A stretch of 64,000 bases of DNA, from NCBI RefSeq assembly GCF_003095375.1, contig NZ_QEHR01000002.1, forward strand, positions 310,001 to 374,000, read 5' to 3'. The DNA is from Marixanthomonas spongiae. GTDB lineage: Bacteria > Bacteroidota > Bacteroidia > Flavobacteriales > Flavobacteriaceae. The translations under genes were made by a program, and so were the position numbers. This document shows positions 1-11,118 of this stretch, in pieces (the first letter of the stretch is position 1; the number at the start of each line of letters is the position of its first letter). Below the pieces are notes generated by a model. That model was not told the origin of the DNA and ran no database searches. It saw only the letters and a list, made by a program, of their open reading frames with translations.

Positions 1-35
1 GTTCAACATCGATTATGGGTTTAGGATAAACCGAA

Positions 36-72
36 TAAAAAAAGGTCCCGAAGTTACACCCTCGGGACCTTA
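36..72 (-). terminator. Rho-independent terminator of secA
   Basis: A perfect stem, GGTCCCGA paired with TCGGGACC around a 9-nt loop, lies 3' of the minus-strand secA stop. On that strand it is followed by a run of T residues, the usual form of an intrinsic terminator. Confidence 0.85.
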
Positions 73-95
73 TTAAATAGTTATAATAAACATTC

Positions 96-3452
<3,357 letters not shown>

Positions 3453-3591
3453 GGGTTATTGGTGTGTTTTATGCTCAAAAAGGTGCAGGCAAGATGCCTT
3501 GGGTTGGCAAGTACAAAAAAACTGCAAAAAAATAAGGTAACCAAAAGGATGGTTTGTTTTATTTGTGCGCATGGTGTTTTTTGTGTTGAGC

Positions 3592-3625
3592 AAAAAAAAA
3601 GCCTCTATGGGTATAGAGACTTTTT
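3592..3625 (-). terminator. Intrinsic terminator downstream of the DUF2795 gene
   Basis: A CTCTAT/ATAGAG stem with a 4-nt loop is followed, on the minus strand, by GC and a run of nine T. It would end minus-strand transcription from the DUF2795 gene before secA. Confidence 0.75.
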
Positions 3626-3673
3626 AATTAATATTTCAGTTATTGTTGTAAGGTAGCATTGGTCATGCTGTTT

Positions 3674-3895
3674 TTAATATTCGTCTTCGTTCCACAGGTA
3701 ATCTTCGTCTGTGGGGTAGTCCGGCCAAATTTCTTCGATGGAATCGTACGAATCACCTTCATCTTCAATCGCTTGTAGGTTTTCCACTACTTCTAATGGG
3801 GCTCCCGTTCTAATGGCGTAATCGATCAATTCGTCTTTGGTTGCCGGCCAGGGCGCATCGCTTAAATAGGATGCCAATTCTAAAGTCCAGTACAT
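3674..3895 (-). CDS. DUF2795 domain protein
   Basis: A 73-residue acidic protein beginning MYWTLELASYLSDAPWPATK, the typical start of the DUF2795 family common in Bacteroidota. The C-terminus is strongly acidic (PTDEDYLWNEDEY). It has no signal peptide or membrane segment and is presumably cytosolic. No function is established, and I infer none beyond possible protein or nucleic-acid binding. It is a single-gene unit with a near-consensus promoter directly upstream and an intrinsic terminator downstream, so it is independent of secA. The family call is firm; the role is unknown. Confidence 0.85.
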   Translation of the reverse strand: MYWTLELASYLSDAPWPATKDELIDYAIRTGAPLEVVENLQAIEDEGDSYDSIEEIWPDYPTDEDYLWNEDEY

Positions 3896-3920
3896 AGCAC
3901 TTAGGGTTTTATAATTTCTG

Positions 3921-3950
3921 CAAAAATAATTTTTTCGATTAAAAAGTCAA
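3921..3950 (-). promoter_or_regulatory. Bacteroidota-type promoter for the DUF2795 gene
   Basis: Reading the minus strand, TTG (3950-3948) is followed by exactly 19 nt and then TATTTTTG (3928-3921). This matches the Bacteroidota sigma-factor consensus TTG-N19-TAnnTTTG. It lies about 25 nt upstream of the start codon. Confidence 0.75.
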
Positions 3951-4034
3951 GAAAAATCGCAATTATTTATGCTATATTTTAAAGAACGTTTTTAAATCGC
4001 TGATTTATAATATATTAAATTTTATGGAAAAACC

Positions 4035-4607
4035 TCATAATTTCTCGGGAATCCATTTAATCTCCTCAGCTTGCAGGTCATGAGTCAATTTTCGTGCCAG
4101 TACGAACAGGTAGTCAGATAGGCGGTTTAAATATTTCAGTGCCAGCTCGTCAATGGGTTCTTCGTGATGCAAGAGCGTCGCCAAACGTTCGGCACGGCGG
4201 CACACACAGCGGGATATGTGACAATATGACACGGTAGGGTGGCCGCCGGGCAGCACAAAGTGGGTTACGGGCGGGAGGGCTTCGTTCATCATATCCATTT
4301 CGGTTTCTAAGCGGGTTACGTCTTCTTCTTTTATTTTGGGGATGTTGAGGCGATCCTTACCGCTTTTTAATTTGGCCTTTTCGGGGTCGGTGGCCAGCAT
4401 AGCGCCCAAGGTAAACAAGCGGTCCTGTATGTGGACCAGTATTTCTTTGGAACGAGGATCGATGTCTTGGGAGCGTATCAAGCCAATATTGGAGTTGAGT
4501 TCGTCCACGGTGCCGTAACTATCGATACGGATGTGGTATTTGGGTACGCGCGTCCCGCCAAAGAGGGCCGTGGTGCCTTTGTCGCCTGTTTTGGTGTATA
4601 TTTTCAT
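4035..4607 (-). CDS. Corrinoid (cob(I)alamin) adenosyltransferase, PduO type
   Basis: This enzyme transfers the adenosyl group of ATP to cob(I)alamin, making the coenzyme B12 used for example by methylmalonyl-CoA mutase. The 190-residue product opens KIYTKTGDKGTTALFGGTRV, the ATP-binding N-terminus of the PduO/MMAB trimer family. It also carries RSxD-type residues near the middle and the C-terminal CRRAERL...LNRLSDYLFVLAR motif. I chose the ATG at 4607 because an ATG six codons upstream would add an unsupported MHKTFS and would leave no room between the TACCTTTG -7 box and the start. No cobalamin riboswitch is visible upstream. Confidence 0.93.
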   Translation of the reverse strand: MKIYTKTGDKGTTALFGGTRVPKYHIRIDSYGTVDELNSNIGLIRSQDIDPRSKEILVHIQDRLFTLGAMLATDPEKAKLKSGKDRLNIPKIKEEDVTRLETEMDMMNEALPPVTHFVLPGGHPTVSYCHISRCVCRRAERLATLLHHEEPIDELALKYLNRLSDYLFVLARKLTHDLQAEEIKWIPEKL

Positions 4608-4622
4608 GGAAAAGGTTTTGTG

Positions 4623-4630
4623 CAAAGGTA
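4623..4630 (-). promoter_or_regulatory. -7 box for the adenosyltransferase gene
   Basis: The minus strand reads TACCTTTG, a perfect TAnnTTTG element, 16 nt before the ATG at 4607. I see no good TTG at the -33 spacing, so only the -7 element is supported. Confidence 0.5.
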
Positions 4631-4669
4631 GGAAAGTTGTAAAAACCTTTATGAGTATTGAGGTCTAAA

Positions 4670-4897
4670 TTATCCTGTGAAATTCAATAGTTTGTTTACA
4701 GGAATGTTTAGTGCTGTAACAAGTTCCATTATATTTGTTAATGATATATTTACTCGTCCATTTTCAATTCTATTGATATATTCTCTGGACAGACCAGTCT
4801 CGAAAGCCAATTGTTTTTGGGATATGGACTGCTCGACTCTATACTTTCTTAGGTTATCACCAAATTTTATCAAATATTTATTAGCTCCTTTGTCCAC
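4670..4897 (-). CDS. Small XRE-family helix-turn-helix regulator
   Basis: A 75-residue protein that is essentially one Cro/C1-type HTH domain: LRKYRVEQSISQKQLAFETG then LSREYINRIENGRVNISLTN, with the usual QKQLA recognition-helix lead-in and YINRIENG turn. It should bind DNA as a dimer. The start is uncertain: GTG at 4897 gives 75 residues, and a TTG eight codons in would give the tighter form seen in many relatives. It is divergent from the metalloprotease at 4993 across a 95-bp gap, so autoregulation or control of that gene is possible. Nothing in the sequence proves either. Confidence 0.8.
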   Translation of the reverse strand: MDKGANKYLIKFGDNLRKYRVEQSISQKQLAFETGLSREYINRIENGRVNISLTNIMELVTALNIPVNKLLNFTG

Positions 4898-4924
4898 CCA
4901 ATAAAGGTGAAAATGAAAATAATT

Positions 4925-4954
4925 TTGTATGTGACATATAAATCACTATATTTA
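4925..4954 (+). promoter_or_regulatory. Probable promoter of the metalloprotease gene
   Basis: TTG at 4925-4927 is followed by 19 nt and TATATTTA (4947-4954), seven of eight matches to TTG-N19-TAnnTTTG. It is about 40 nt upstream of the ATG at 4993. Confidence 0.6.
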
Positions 4955-4992
4955 TAATGATATTTCAACTAATTAATTAAAATCTTTCACTT

Positions 4993-6513
4993 ATGAGGAA
5001 ATTATTACTTTTTTGTATTTTTACGTTAAATGCAATAGCTATGAACGCACAGGATTATTTTATTTGTGCAACCGAAGAAAATACTACTCCAGACCCCATT
5101 GGGGTTTACACAGCCTCTACTGATGAGAACGTATTGAAAAACTTTCCTCCCGTAGTGTTTAACATCTACTATTGGCAAGTTAACGAAGCTAACGGAAACA
5201 ACAACGATCCCTTGACCGAAGCAAAGGTTTTAGAGTCTGTAGCCCACTTAAACATTAAATTCAATCCACTCAACATATTTTTTAAATATAGAGGATTTGG
5301 TTCTCTTGACAGCCCCCCTTTTGTGCCTTTGGTAATCTATGGTGAAAATGGTTGCGAAGTGCAAACAGATGCAAATGGAAATCCATTGCCAGATCCAAAT
5401 GGGTATGGAATTTTAAGCCGGTGTCAAAGAGGGCAGCTATTAACTTATGCAAAAAGCAATGGATATTATGATCCCAATGCTTTTAATGTTTATGTGCCCT
5501 ATGCTTTAGATGATTTTGGTGGGGCGGCATCTGGTGATACCGTATCTATTATGCCAACGGTTAATTTAAATAATGCTACCATAATTCATGAGTTAGGACA
5601 TAACTTTAATTTACTGCACACTTTTTCTGGATATAATGGAAATTATTGTGAGCACGTAACCCGTAACACAAATGATCCAGATTTCAATGCTGACACCCAT
5701 GGTGATAGGGTTGTTGATACAGCAGCTATGCCTGACTTTTTAAATGAATATTGCTATTTTAACGATTTGGCTCCGTCGCAATGCAGGTATGATAATCAAT
5801 ATGGATATTATTATATAGATAAGGTAAATTGCACTTATACTGGTGATAATACAGATTGCATAGATGAACCCTATCAGATTTCAGAACAAGATGTTCGCAA
5901 CGTGATGGGCTATTCTTGGTGCAAGGAAATCTTTAGTACGGGACAAGGCATACGGATGCAACAACGAATTGCTAATGACCCAAATGGTAATTATACCGCC
6001 GCACAAACCGATATAGCATCCTTATACGAGCCTTATAAAGGAGAATACTATGTTTCAGGCCCATCCTACTCGTTGCCGCGGCCTACCTTTCAACCCGGTT
6101 TTGAATACCGTTTTATGGAATGTGATTGCGATTGTCCAGAACCGACCGATTATGAAGATACTTCTTTTACCTATACCCAAAACGTGGTATTGAGCATAGG
6201 AAAACACGAAACAGATTATAGCAAGATAGTCCACCCTAATCATTCGGCAATCGGTATTAAACATATTGATCCTGCATTCTGGCCACAGCCTAGAAGATGT
6301 TACGACAATGGTAATTTAGCACCTAGCTCGGGTAAAGTGACCCGGTTTAATGATGGAGTGTTTAATACTAATGTTACCGTTATGCAAAAAGACTCTATGG
6401 GCATTAACAATCCTAATTTGATAAATGAATTGCCAACCGGACTTTACGAAATTGAAGAAAACTATTACGATGGTTCCAAAGAGGAAACTGTCATCCAAAA
6501 AGGAAGTAACTAA
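4993..6513 (+). CDS. Secreted M43-like zinc metalloprotease
   Basis: The 506-residue product has a clear signal peptide (MRKLLLFCIFTLNAIAMNAQ) and a zinc-protease core: HELGHNFNLLH (HExxHxxxxxH) followed by a probable Met-turn in NVMGYSW. That arrangement fits the pappalysin (M43) clan of metzincins, which cleave extracellular proteins. The usual Gly of HExxHxxGxxH is Asn here. Many Cys residues in the middle (CDCDCPEP, CEH, CRYD) suggest disulphides. No C-terminal T9SS sorting domain is evident, unlike the next gene. It is followed by a terminator and then a secreted repeat protein. The substrate is unknown. Confidence 0.82.
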   Translation: MRKLLLFCIFTLNAIAMNAQDYFICATEENTTPDPIGVYTASTDENVLKNFPPVVFNIYYWQVNEANGNNNDPLTEAKVLESVAHLNIKFNPLNIFFKYRGFGSLDSPPFVPLVIYGENGCEVQTDANGNPLPDPNGYGILSRCQRGQLLTYAKSNGYYDPNAFNVYVPYALDDFGGAASGDTVSIMPTVNLNNATIIHELGHNFNLLHTFSGYNGNYCEHVTRNTNDPDFNADTHGDRVVDTAAMPDFLNEYCYFNDLAPSQCRYDNQYGYYYIDKVNCTYTGDNTDCIDEPYQISEQDVRNVMGYSWCKEIFSTGQGIRMQQRIANDPNGNYTAAQTDIASLYEPYKGEYYVSGPSYSLPRPTFQPGFEYRFMECDCDCPEPTDYEDTSFTYTQNVVLSIGKHETDYSKIVHPNHSAIGIKHIDPAFWPQPRRCYDNGNLAPSSGKVTRFNDGVFNTNVTVMQKDSMGINNPNLINELPTGLYEIEENYYDGSKEETVIQKGSN

Positions 6514-6530
6514 ATTGATTATTTAAATTT

Positions 6531-6557
6531 AAAGGCTCCCATAATTTTGGGGGCTTT
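6531..6557 (+). terminator. Terminator/attenuator after the metalloprotease
   Basis: AAAGGCTCCC and GGGGGCTTT form a GC-rich stem around ATAATTTT, with A-rich and T-rich flanks. It could act in both directions. It lies between the metalloprotease and the FG-GAP protein, so the two are probably not a tight operon. Confidence 0.6.
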
Positions 6558-6571
6558 ACTTATATCTAAAT

Positions 6572-7942
6572 ATGAAAGCATATATCATTATAGTGGTAGT
6601 ATTCTTAATGAATGTCAAAGGTTTATCGCAATTTAATCCTCAAAAAATAATTACAGAAGAAGCAGATGGAACACAATCCATCTTTATTGCAGATATAGAT
6701 GGAGATGGTTATAAAGATGTGATATCTGCTAATAAATTCGGCAGTTCTATTACTTGGTTCAAAAATCTGGATGGTTTGGGCAATTATGGTCCGCAAAATA
6801 CCATAGCCTTCTTAAGTGAAACCATTCATGTACATGCAGCCGATCTTGATGGGGACAATGATATGGACGTTTTGGCTGCGGCACCATTTATAGATACGGT
6901 GGTTTGGTATGAAAATTTAGATGGATTAGGCGATTTTAGTGCCCCAAAAGTGATATCTAACACGGCCGATGGTGCTTTCTCTGTTAAAGCAGTTGATATT
7001 GATGGCGACGGGGATCAAGATGTGATGTTTGCTTCAGAAAATTCCAATATTATTTATTACCGAAGAAACTTGGATGGTCAAGGTACCTTTGGCGATGCAC
7101 AGACTGTGGCTGATGAGGCTAATAATGGGCGTCATTTTGATATTGGCGATATTGATGGCGATGGTGATATGGACGTAGTAGCTTCTTCATCTGGTACTGA
7201 AATAGTTACGTGGTTTGAAAATACTGATGGACAAGGAGGTTTTGGCCCGCCGAATATTATCAATTCTCAGAGTGGGGCAACATCTTCCGTTTTTTTGGCA
7301 GATCTTGATAATGATAATGACTTAGATCTTGTAACCGCTTCGCCTGCAGATGATGAAGTAGCTTGGTATGAAAATATAGATGGACAAGGAACTTTCGGGT
7401 CTAAAAACACCCTCACATTAGAAACAGATTTTGTTCGGACTGTTTTTGCCGCTGATCTTGACAATGATGGTGACAATGATATTTTGTCCATATCATCAAT
7501 CGACGGCAAGATCGCGTTGTTCGAGAATATAGACGGCCAAGGACAGTTCAGCGATCTTAGTCTTATTTCTACCGATTTCGTTTCTGGTAGAGATATTAAA
7601 GCTGCCGACATAGACAATGACGGTGACATAGATGTGATTGCAGCTTCTCAAAATTTAGATAAAATCGCATGGTACGAAAACCTGACCATATTAAATGTAA
7701 AGGAAAACAAATTACAAAACGTTCGAGTGCATCCTAACCCTTCAAATGGTTTGCTAATAGTAGATGCGCTCAATATTACATTTCAAGAAGCAACAATATA
7801 TGATGCCCTAGGAAAAAAAGTATATTTCAAAAAGAGTCAAAACTTGGAGCAACTAGATATCTCCATCTTGCCTACAGGTGTGTATTTTTTAAACCTTGTA
7901 AGTGGAAAGGAGGCTTACACTGTTAAAGTGATAAAAGAATAA
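6572..7942 (+). CDS. FG-GAP/VCBS repeat protein with T9SS C-terminal sorting domain
   Basis: A 456-residue secreted protein: a signal peptide at residues 1-19 (ends GLSQ), then about seven repeats of roughly 50 residues, each with a Ca-binding-type loop such as DIDGDGYKDV, DLDGDNDMDV or DIDNDGDIDV. These form an integrin-like beta-propeller. The last 75 residues are a type A sorting domain (HPNPSNGLL, IYDALGKKV, LPTGVYFLNL, ending TVKVIKE). The T9SS uses that domain to carry cargo across the outer membrane and anchor it. A role in adhesion or binding is usual for such propellers, but no ligand can be inferred. It converges with the small gene at 7946, with only 3 bp between stops. Confidence 0.92.
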   Translation: MKAYIIIVVVFLMNVKGLSQFNPQKIITEEADGTQSIFIADIDGDGYKDVISANKFGSSITWFKNLDGLGNYGPQNTIAFLSETIHVHAADLDGDNDMDVLAAAPFIDTVVWYENLDGLGDFSAPKVISNTADGAFSVKAVDIDGDGDQDVMFASENSNIIYYRRNLDGQGTFGDAQTVADEANNGRHFDIGDIDGDGDMDVVASSSGTEIVTWFENTDGQGGFGPPNIINSQSGATSSVFLADLDNDNDLDLVTASPADDEVAWYENIDGQGTFGSKNTLTLETDFVRTVFAADLDNDGDNDILSISSIDGKIALFENIDGQGQFSDLSLISTDFVSGRDIKAADIDNDGDIDVIAASQNLDKIAWYENLTILNVKENKLQNVRVHPNPSNGLLIVDALNITFQEATIYDALGKKVYFKKSQNLEQLDISILPTGVYFLNLVSGKEAYTVKVIKE

Positions 7943-7945
7943 TTT

Positions 7946-8122
7946 CTAAAGTTCTTCTTTTTTTCGTTCGCTTTTCTTCTCATAATAATCATCCCTAAAG
8001 CGCCTGCGCCGTCGTTTCCGCAAGGTGTTGGTGTTGCGTTTGTTCCAAAAATAGAGCAGGAGCAGCAACAAAATACCGCCTACCGCCAGTACCACAGGGT
8101 TTGAAAAAAAAGACGTGTCCAT
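7946..8122 (-). CDS. Small single-pass membrane protein
   Basis: Starting at the ATG at 8122, the product is 58 residues: a short polar start, one transmembrane helix (VVLAVGGILLLLLLYFW) and a very basic tail (NTLRKRRRRRFRDDYYEKK). Positive-inside topology puts the tail in the cytosol. The open frame continues upstream to 8203, but that part runs into a 14-bp tandem repeat and is not protein-like, so I use the internal ATG. I recognise no family. Similar tiny membrane proteins are common in Flavobacteriia. Confidence 0.6.
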   Translation of the reverse strand: MDTSFFSNPVVLAVGGILLLLLLYFWNKRNTNTLRKRRRRRFRDDYYEKKSERKKEEL

Positions 8123-8170
8123 AAGGTGTGAAGATACAGAGGCCGGAGGCAAATTCCAAGGAAAATTTAT

Positions 8171-8245
8171 GAAATACGAAATAATACAAAGTACGAAATA
8201 CAAAGTACGAAATACAAAGTACGAAATACGAAATACGGAATACGA
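8171..8245. repeat. 14-bp short tandem repeat
   Basis: About five imperfect copies of TACAAAGTACGAAA, degrading to TACGAAATACGGAA at the right end. It lies directly upstream of the small membrane protein and starts the repeat-rich gap that runs to 9171. A second short array (ATCTATGGAGT period, 8294-8332) follows it. Confidence 0.85.
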
Positions 8246-8364
8246 TTTTCGGGGTATGATTTGCGAATGGGAGACAAGTTATTAAACAATGGCCTATCTA
8301 TGAACTATCTATGGAGTATCTATGGAGTATCTGAGTGTGGTAAGGTGTTTTAAAATCATTGCGA

Positions 8365-9170
8365 CCGGTGGTTTCGGTACAATCCCGAATCGCTTCGCTT
8401 TCGGAATCACTCAACCACCTGGGATAGGGCTTTTTTCTGGTGGCTTTTTTGTTTATTTTGCTGGGACACCCCCCCCGTAGCCCCTACTTCGTCTACGCTC
8501 AGCACAGGCTCTCAAGGGGGGAATCCCGCTGTAATGTCCTACTTTGGCGGGCTCAGCACATTGTCTTGAGAGGACTTTAGGGATGTTCTTATCTTTGCTT
8601 TTAACAGCCGGTTGTTTCGATACAAATTTGCAATCACTCTCGTGCTTACAAATTCACTCAACCACCTGAGATAGGGCTTTTTGTGAAAAGCGAGGTTTTT
8701 TAACAGCATTGTGATTGTTTTTTATTTCATCTTACCTGCCTTGTCCCCCTATATCCCCCAAAGGGGGACTTTGGTTCTTGCTTTTAATTGCCGGTGGTTT
8801 TGGTACAATCCCGAATCGCTTCGCTTTCGGGATCACCTGTCCGAAAATTGGCAGGCGGGCTCAACCACCTGGGATATTGCTTTTTTCTGACGGCTTTTTT
8901 GTTTATTTTGCTGGGACACCTCCCGTAGCCCCTACTTCGTCTACGCTCAGCACAGGCTCTCAAGGGGGGAATCCTAATGTATTGTCCCCTCGAGGGGACC
9001 TTAGGGGTGTAAGGCAAAATGTTTATTATTATGATCATAGGACACCCCCCGTAGCCCCTACTTCGTCTACGCTCAGCACAGGCTCTCAAGGGGGGAATCC
9101 CGCGGCATTGTCCTACTTCCCATCGGCTCCGCTCAGGGTAGGCTAGGCTCAGCACTGGCTCTCGAGGGGA
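8365..9170 (+). repeat. Composite array of S-type and C-type hairpin repeats (gene-free)
   Basis: No credible gene lies between 8123 and 9171. S-type hairpins (GGTGGTTTCGGTACA, inner stem, CACTCAACCACC) are at 8365-8420, 8608-8667 and 8791-8870. C-type elements (ACACCCC...AGGGGTGT outer arms, CCCCTCAAGGGG inner stems) are at 8465-8586, 8915-9010 and 9041-9170, with a short form at 8743-8774. Each S element is joined to the next C element by a conserved T-rich linker ending TTTATTTTGCTGGGACACC. The last C element is cut off 1-2 bases before the stop codon of the ABC ATPase gene. Confidence 0.9.
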
Positions 9171-9171
9171 G

Positions 9172-9873
9172 CTATGTATTGTCCGCCATTTCTTTTCTTG
9201 TGTCGCTTTCCACCATGCCGTCGCGAAGGCGGATGATGCGGTGGGCGTGTTCGGCAATGTCTTCTTCGTGGGTGACCAAGATCACGGTGTTTCCGGCTTT
9301 GTGGATGGCATCGAACAAATTCATGATTTCCACCGAAGTTTTGGAATCTAAGTTCCCGGTGGGCTCATCGGCCAAAATAATGGAAGGTTTGTTTACCAAG
9401 GCACGGCCTACCGCCACCCGTTGGCGTTGCCCCCCAGACAACTGATTGGGCTTGTGGTCCATTCGGTCGGCCAGGCCTACGTCTTTCAGTACTTCGGTGG
9501 CGCGTTCTTCCCGTGCGGTTTTGGAAGCGCCGGCGTAGATCATGGGCAAGGCGACATTGTCCAAAGCCGTGGTGCGCGGCAACAGGTTAAAGGTTTGGAA
9601 CACAAAGCCGATTTCCTTGTTGCGTATTTCGGCCAGTTCGTCATCGGTAAGGTTGCTCACATCGACGCCGTTCAGCTCGTAGCTGCCCGAGGTTGGGGTG
9701 TCTAAACAGCCCAAGAGGTTCATCAAGGTGGATTTTCCAGAGCCGGAAGGCCCCATTAGGGCAACGTATTCGCCTTTTTTGATGTCCAAATCAATTCCTT
9801 TTAAAACTTTTACGATTTCTTGCCCCAAGGGGAAGTCGCGTGTGATGTTTCGTATTTTAATGAGTGAAGCCAT
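9172..9873 (-). CDS. ABC transporter ATPase, LolD/MacB type
   Basis: A 233-residue nucleotide-binding subunit with Walker A (GPSGSGKST, about residues 41-49), the Q-loop [15 protein letters not shown], signature [15 protein letters not shown], Walker [13 protein letters not shown] and the H-loop LVTHEED. The [15 protein letters not shown] region and the overall length fit the LolD/MacB (type VII) group, which powers lipoprotein release or mechanotransmission-type efflux. No permease gene is adjacent, so the partner must be encoded elsewhere. The stop codon abuts a truncated C-type repeat, which suggests repeat insertion right at the gene end. A TACCTTTG -7 box at 10091-10098 (minus) may drive it. 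Confidence 0.9.
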   Translation of the reverse strand: MASLIKIRNITRDFPLGQEIVKVLKGIDLDIKKGEYVALMGPSGSGKSTLMNLLGCLDTPTSGSYELNGVDVSNLTDDELAEIRNKEIGFVFQTFNLLPRTTALDNVALPMIYAGASKTAREERATEVLKDVGLADRMDHKPNQLSGGQRQRVAVGRALVNKPSIILADEPTGNLDSKTSVEIMNLFDAIHKAGNTVILVTHEEDIAEHAHRIIRLRDGMVESDTRKEMADNT

Positions 9874-10107
9874 GGTTGTTTGTTCTGGTCAAGGTCGGGT
9901 GTTGAAGGTTTTTTATTTTGGTGCCACTGTTTTTTGGACTACTCGGTTATTCAGCTTTGAGCTTTTTGAGTTGTTGAGGTTTGAATTAAACCGCACAATA
10001 ACTTAGTAGTACTGACTGTTCTCAAATTCATTAAAAAAACGGCGGTCACTATCCTGTTGTGCTACTTCTTTTGCTCCATACCATAAGACGCAAAGGTAGC
10101 ACAGATG

Positions 10108-10881
10108 TTACAAACGGATGGAAAAATGTTGTTTTCGCTGTTCTTTTCTGAAAAAAACCAATCCCCACTGAAAGGTGTCTATGCTTACCATTACTTTTTG
10201 GTGCGCTATGATTTGTTGCCAAGCTTCGGTCATTTCTTTGTTCCAATAAATATCGTCAAACAATAAAACCGAATCGTTGTTTACCTGTTTCAGAAGAAAC
10301 TCAAAGTACTTTAACGTGCTTGCTTTATCGTGATTGCCGTCTATATACACCAAATCGAACGGTTCCGAAGGGTGTGCTTCAAAGTACGCGTTAAATGATT
10401 GGTTGTGTGATATGATATTTTGAATTTTGAAATCCGTAAAATAGCCGGTTGCTTTTTGTAAAGTGTTTGGGCAGCCCTCCACCGTTTTAATCGATGCGTT
10501 GGGGTTGCCCAATGCCATAGCGGTGGTGGCCATCCCCAGGGAAGTGCCCAATTCCAATATCTTGGCAGGTTGAAGGTACTGCACCAACCGAAACAACAAT
10601 CGTTGCCTCTTGGGGGTTATCCCTGCATGTTTGGCAATCGCAGCGACAGTTCGGGTATTGGTTTTAAACACCCGTGAACCCGCACCAAAATCGGATACTT
10701 CGATGGTTTCTGAATCGGCGAACACTGCTTTTCGATGGTTGTTCAACGTTTTATAGGCGTTGTGTTTTTTTTTGTCATAAAAACATTGGGTGAGCAAATG
10801 ATACACAAAAGGGGAGTGCACTCCGTGTTGGTTGGTAGAACGGAGTAAGAAGGAAAGATATGATAGTATTTGGTGTTTCAT
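10108..10881 (-). CDS. Class I SAM-dependent methyltransferase (O-methyltransferase-like)
   Basis: The 257-residue protein has motif I as ILELGTSLGMATTAMAL, an acidic post-beta-2 position (VEGCPN), LVYIDGNHDKA and VLLFDDIYW. These are hallmarks of Bacteroidota methyltransferases related to catechol/caffeoyl-CoA O-methyltransferases. The N-terminus (HGVHSPFVYHLLTQCFYD) is also typical of that Bacteroidota-only subgroup. It has no signal peptide. The substrate is unknown. The gene stands alone between repeats and the LolD-like gene, and its 5' side faces short-period inverted tandem repeats. Confidence 0.85.
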   Translation of the reverse strand: MKHQILSYLSFLLRSTNQHGVHSPFVYHLLTQCFYDKKKHNAYKTLNNHRKAVFADSETIEVSDFGAGSRVFKTNTRTVAAIAKHAGITPKRQRLLFRLVQYLQPAKILELGTSLGMATTAMALGNPNASIKTVEGCPNTLQKATGYFTDFKIQNIISHNQSFNAYFEAHPSEPFDLVYIDGNHDKASTLKYFEFLLKQVNNDSVLLFDDIYWNKEMTEAWQQIIAHQKVMVSIDTFQWGLVFFRKEQRKQHFSIRL

Positions 10882-10882
10882 T

Positions 10883-11118
10883 GTTTTAGATGCTAGATGT
10901 TGGATGCTGGACGCTTGATGCTGGATGATAGGTGATTTCGATACAATCCCGAATCGCTTCGCTTTCGGGATTACCTGCCCGAAAATTGGCAGGCGGGCTC
11001 AACCACCTCTATGTTGCTATAAAAGTTGCCAAAATGTCTTTGCGATAGACGGGATGCGTTATGATAAACCGGCCCGAAGCCATCATCCCACATCTGTCAC
11101 CCAACATCAAGCATCATT
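10883..11118. repeat. S-type hairpin inside inverted short tandem repeats
   Basis: The left arm (about 10888-10928) is a degenerate array of GGATGCTGGATGCT-like units. The right arm (about 11082-11118) carries the complement (ACATCAAGCATCATTC). Between them is an S-type element (10931-11007) with inner stem ATCCCGAA/TTCGGGAT and an extra CCTGCC...GGCAGG hairpin spliced into its 3' arm. The whole fills the gap between the methyltransferase and the ABC-F gene. No ORF of interest is present. Confidence 0.8.

Noticed and set aside
4608-4669. Cobalamin riboswitch upstream of the adenosyltransferase
   Set aside because: The gap to the next gene is only about 60 bp and has no B12-box-like sequence; a plain -7 promoter box explains it.
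8715-9257. Open reading frames on both strands through the 8.7-9.3 kb repeats
   Set aside because: They are made entirely of S- and C-type repeats, recur as fragments at every other repeat array, and one runs into the 3' end of the ABC ATPase gene on the other frame.
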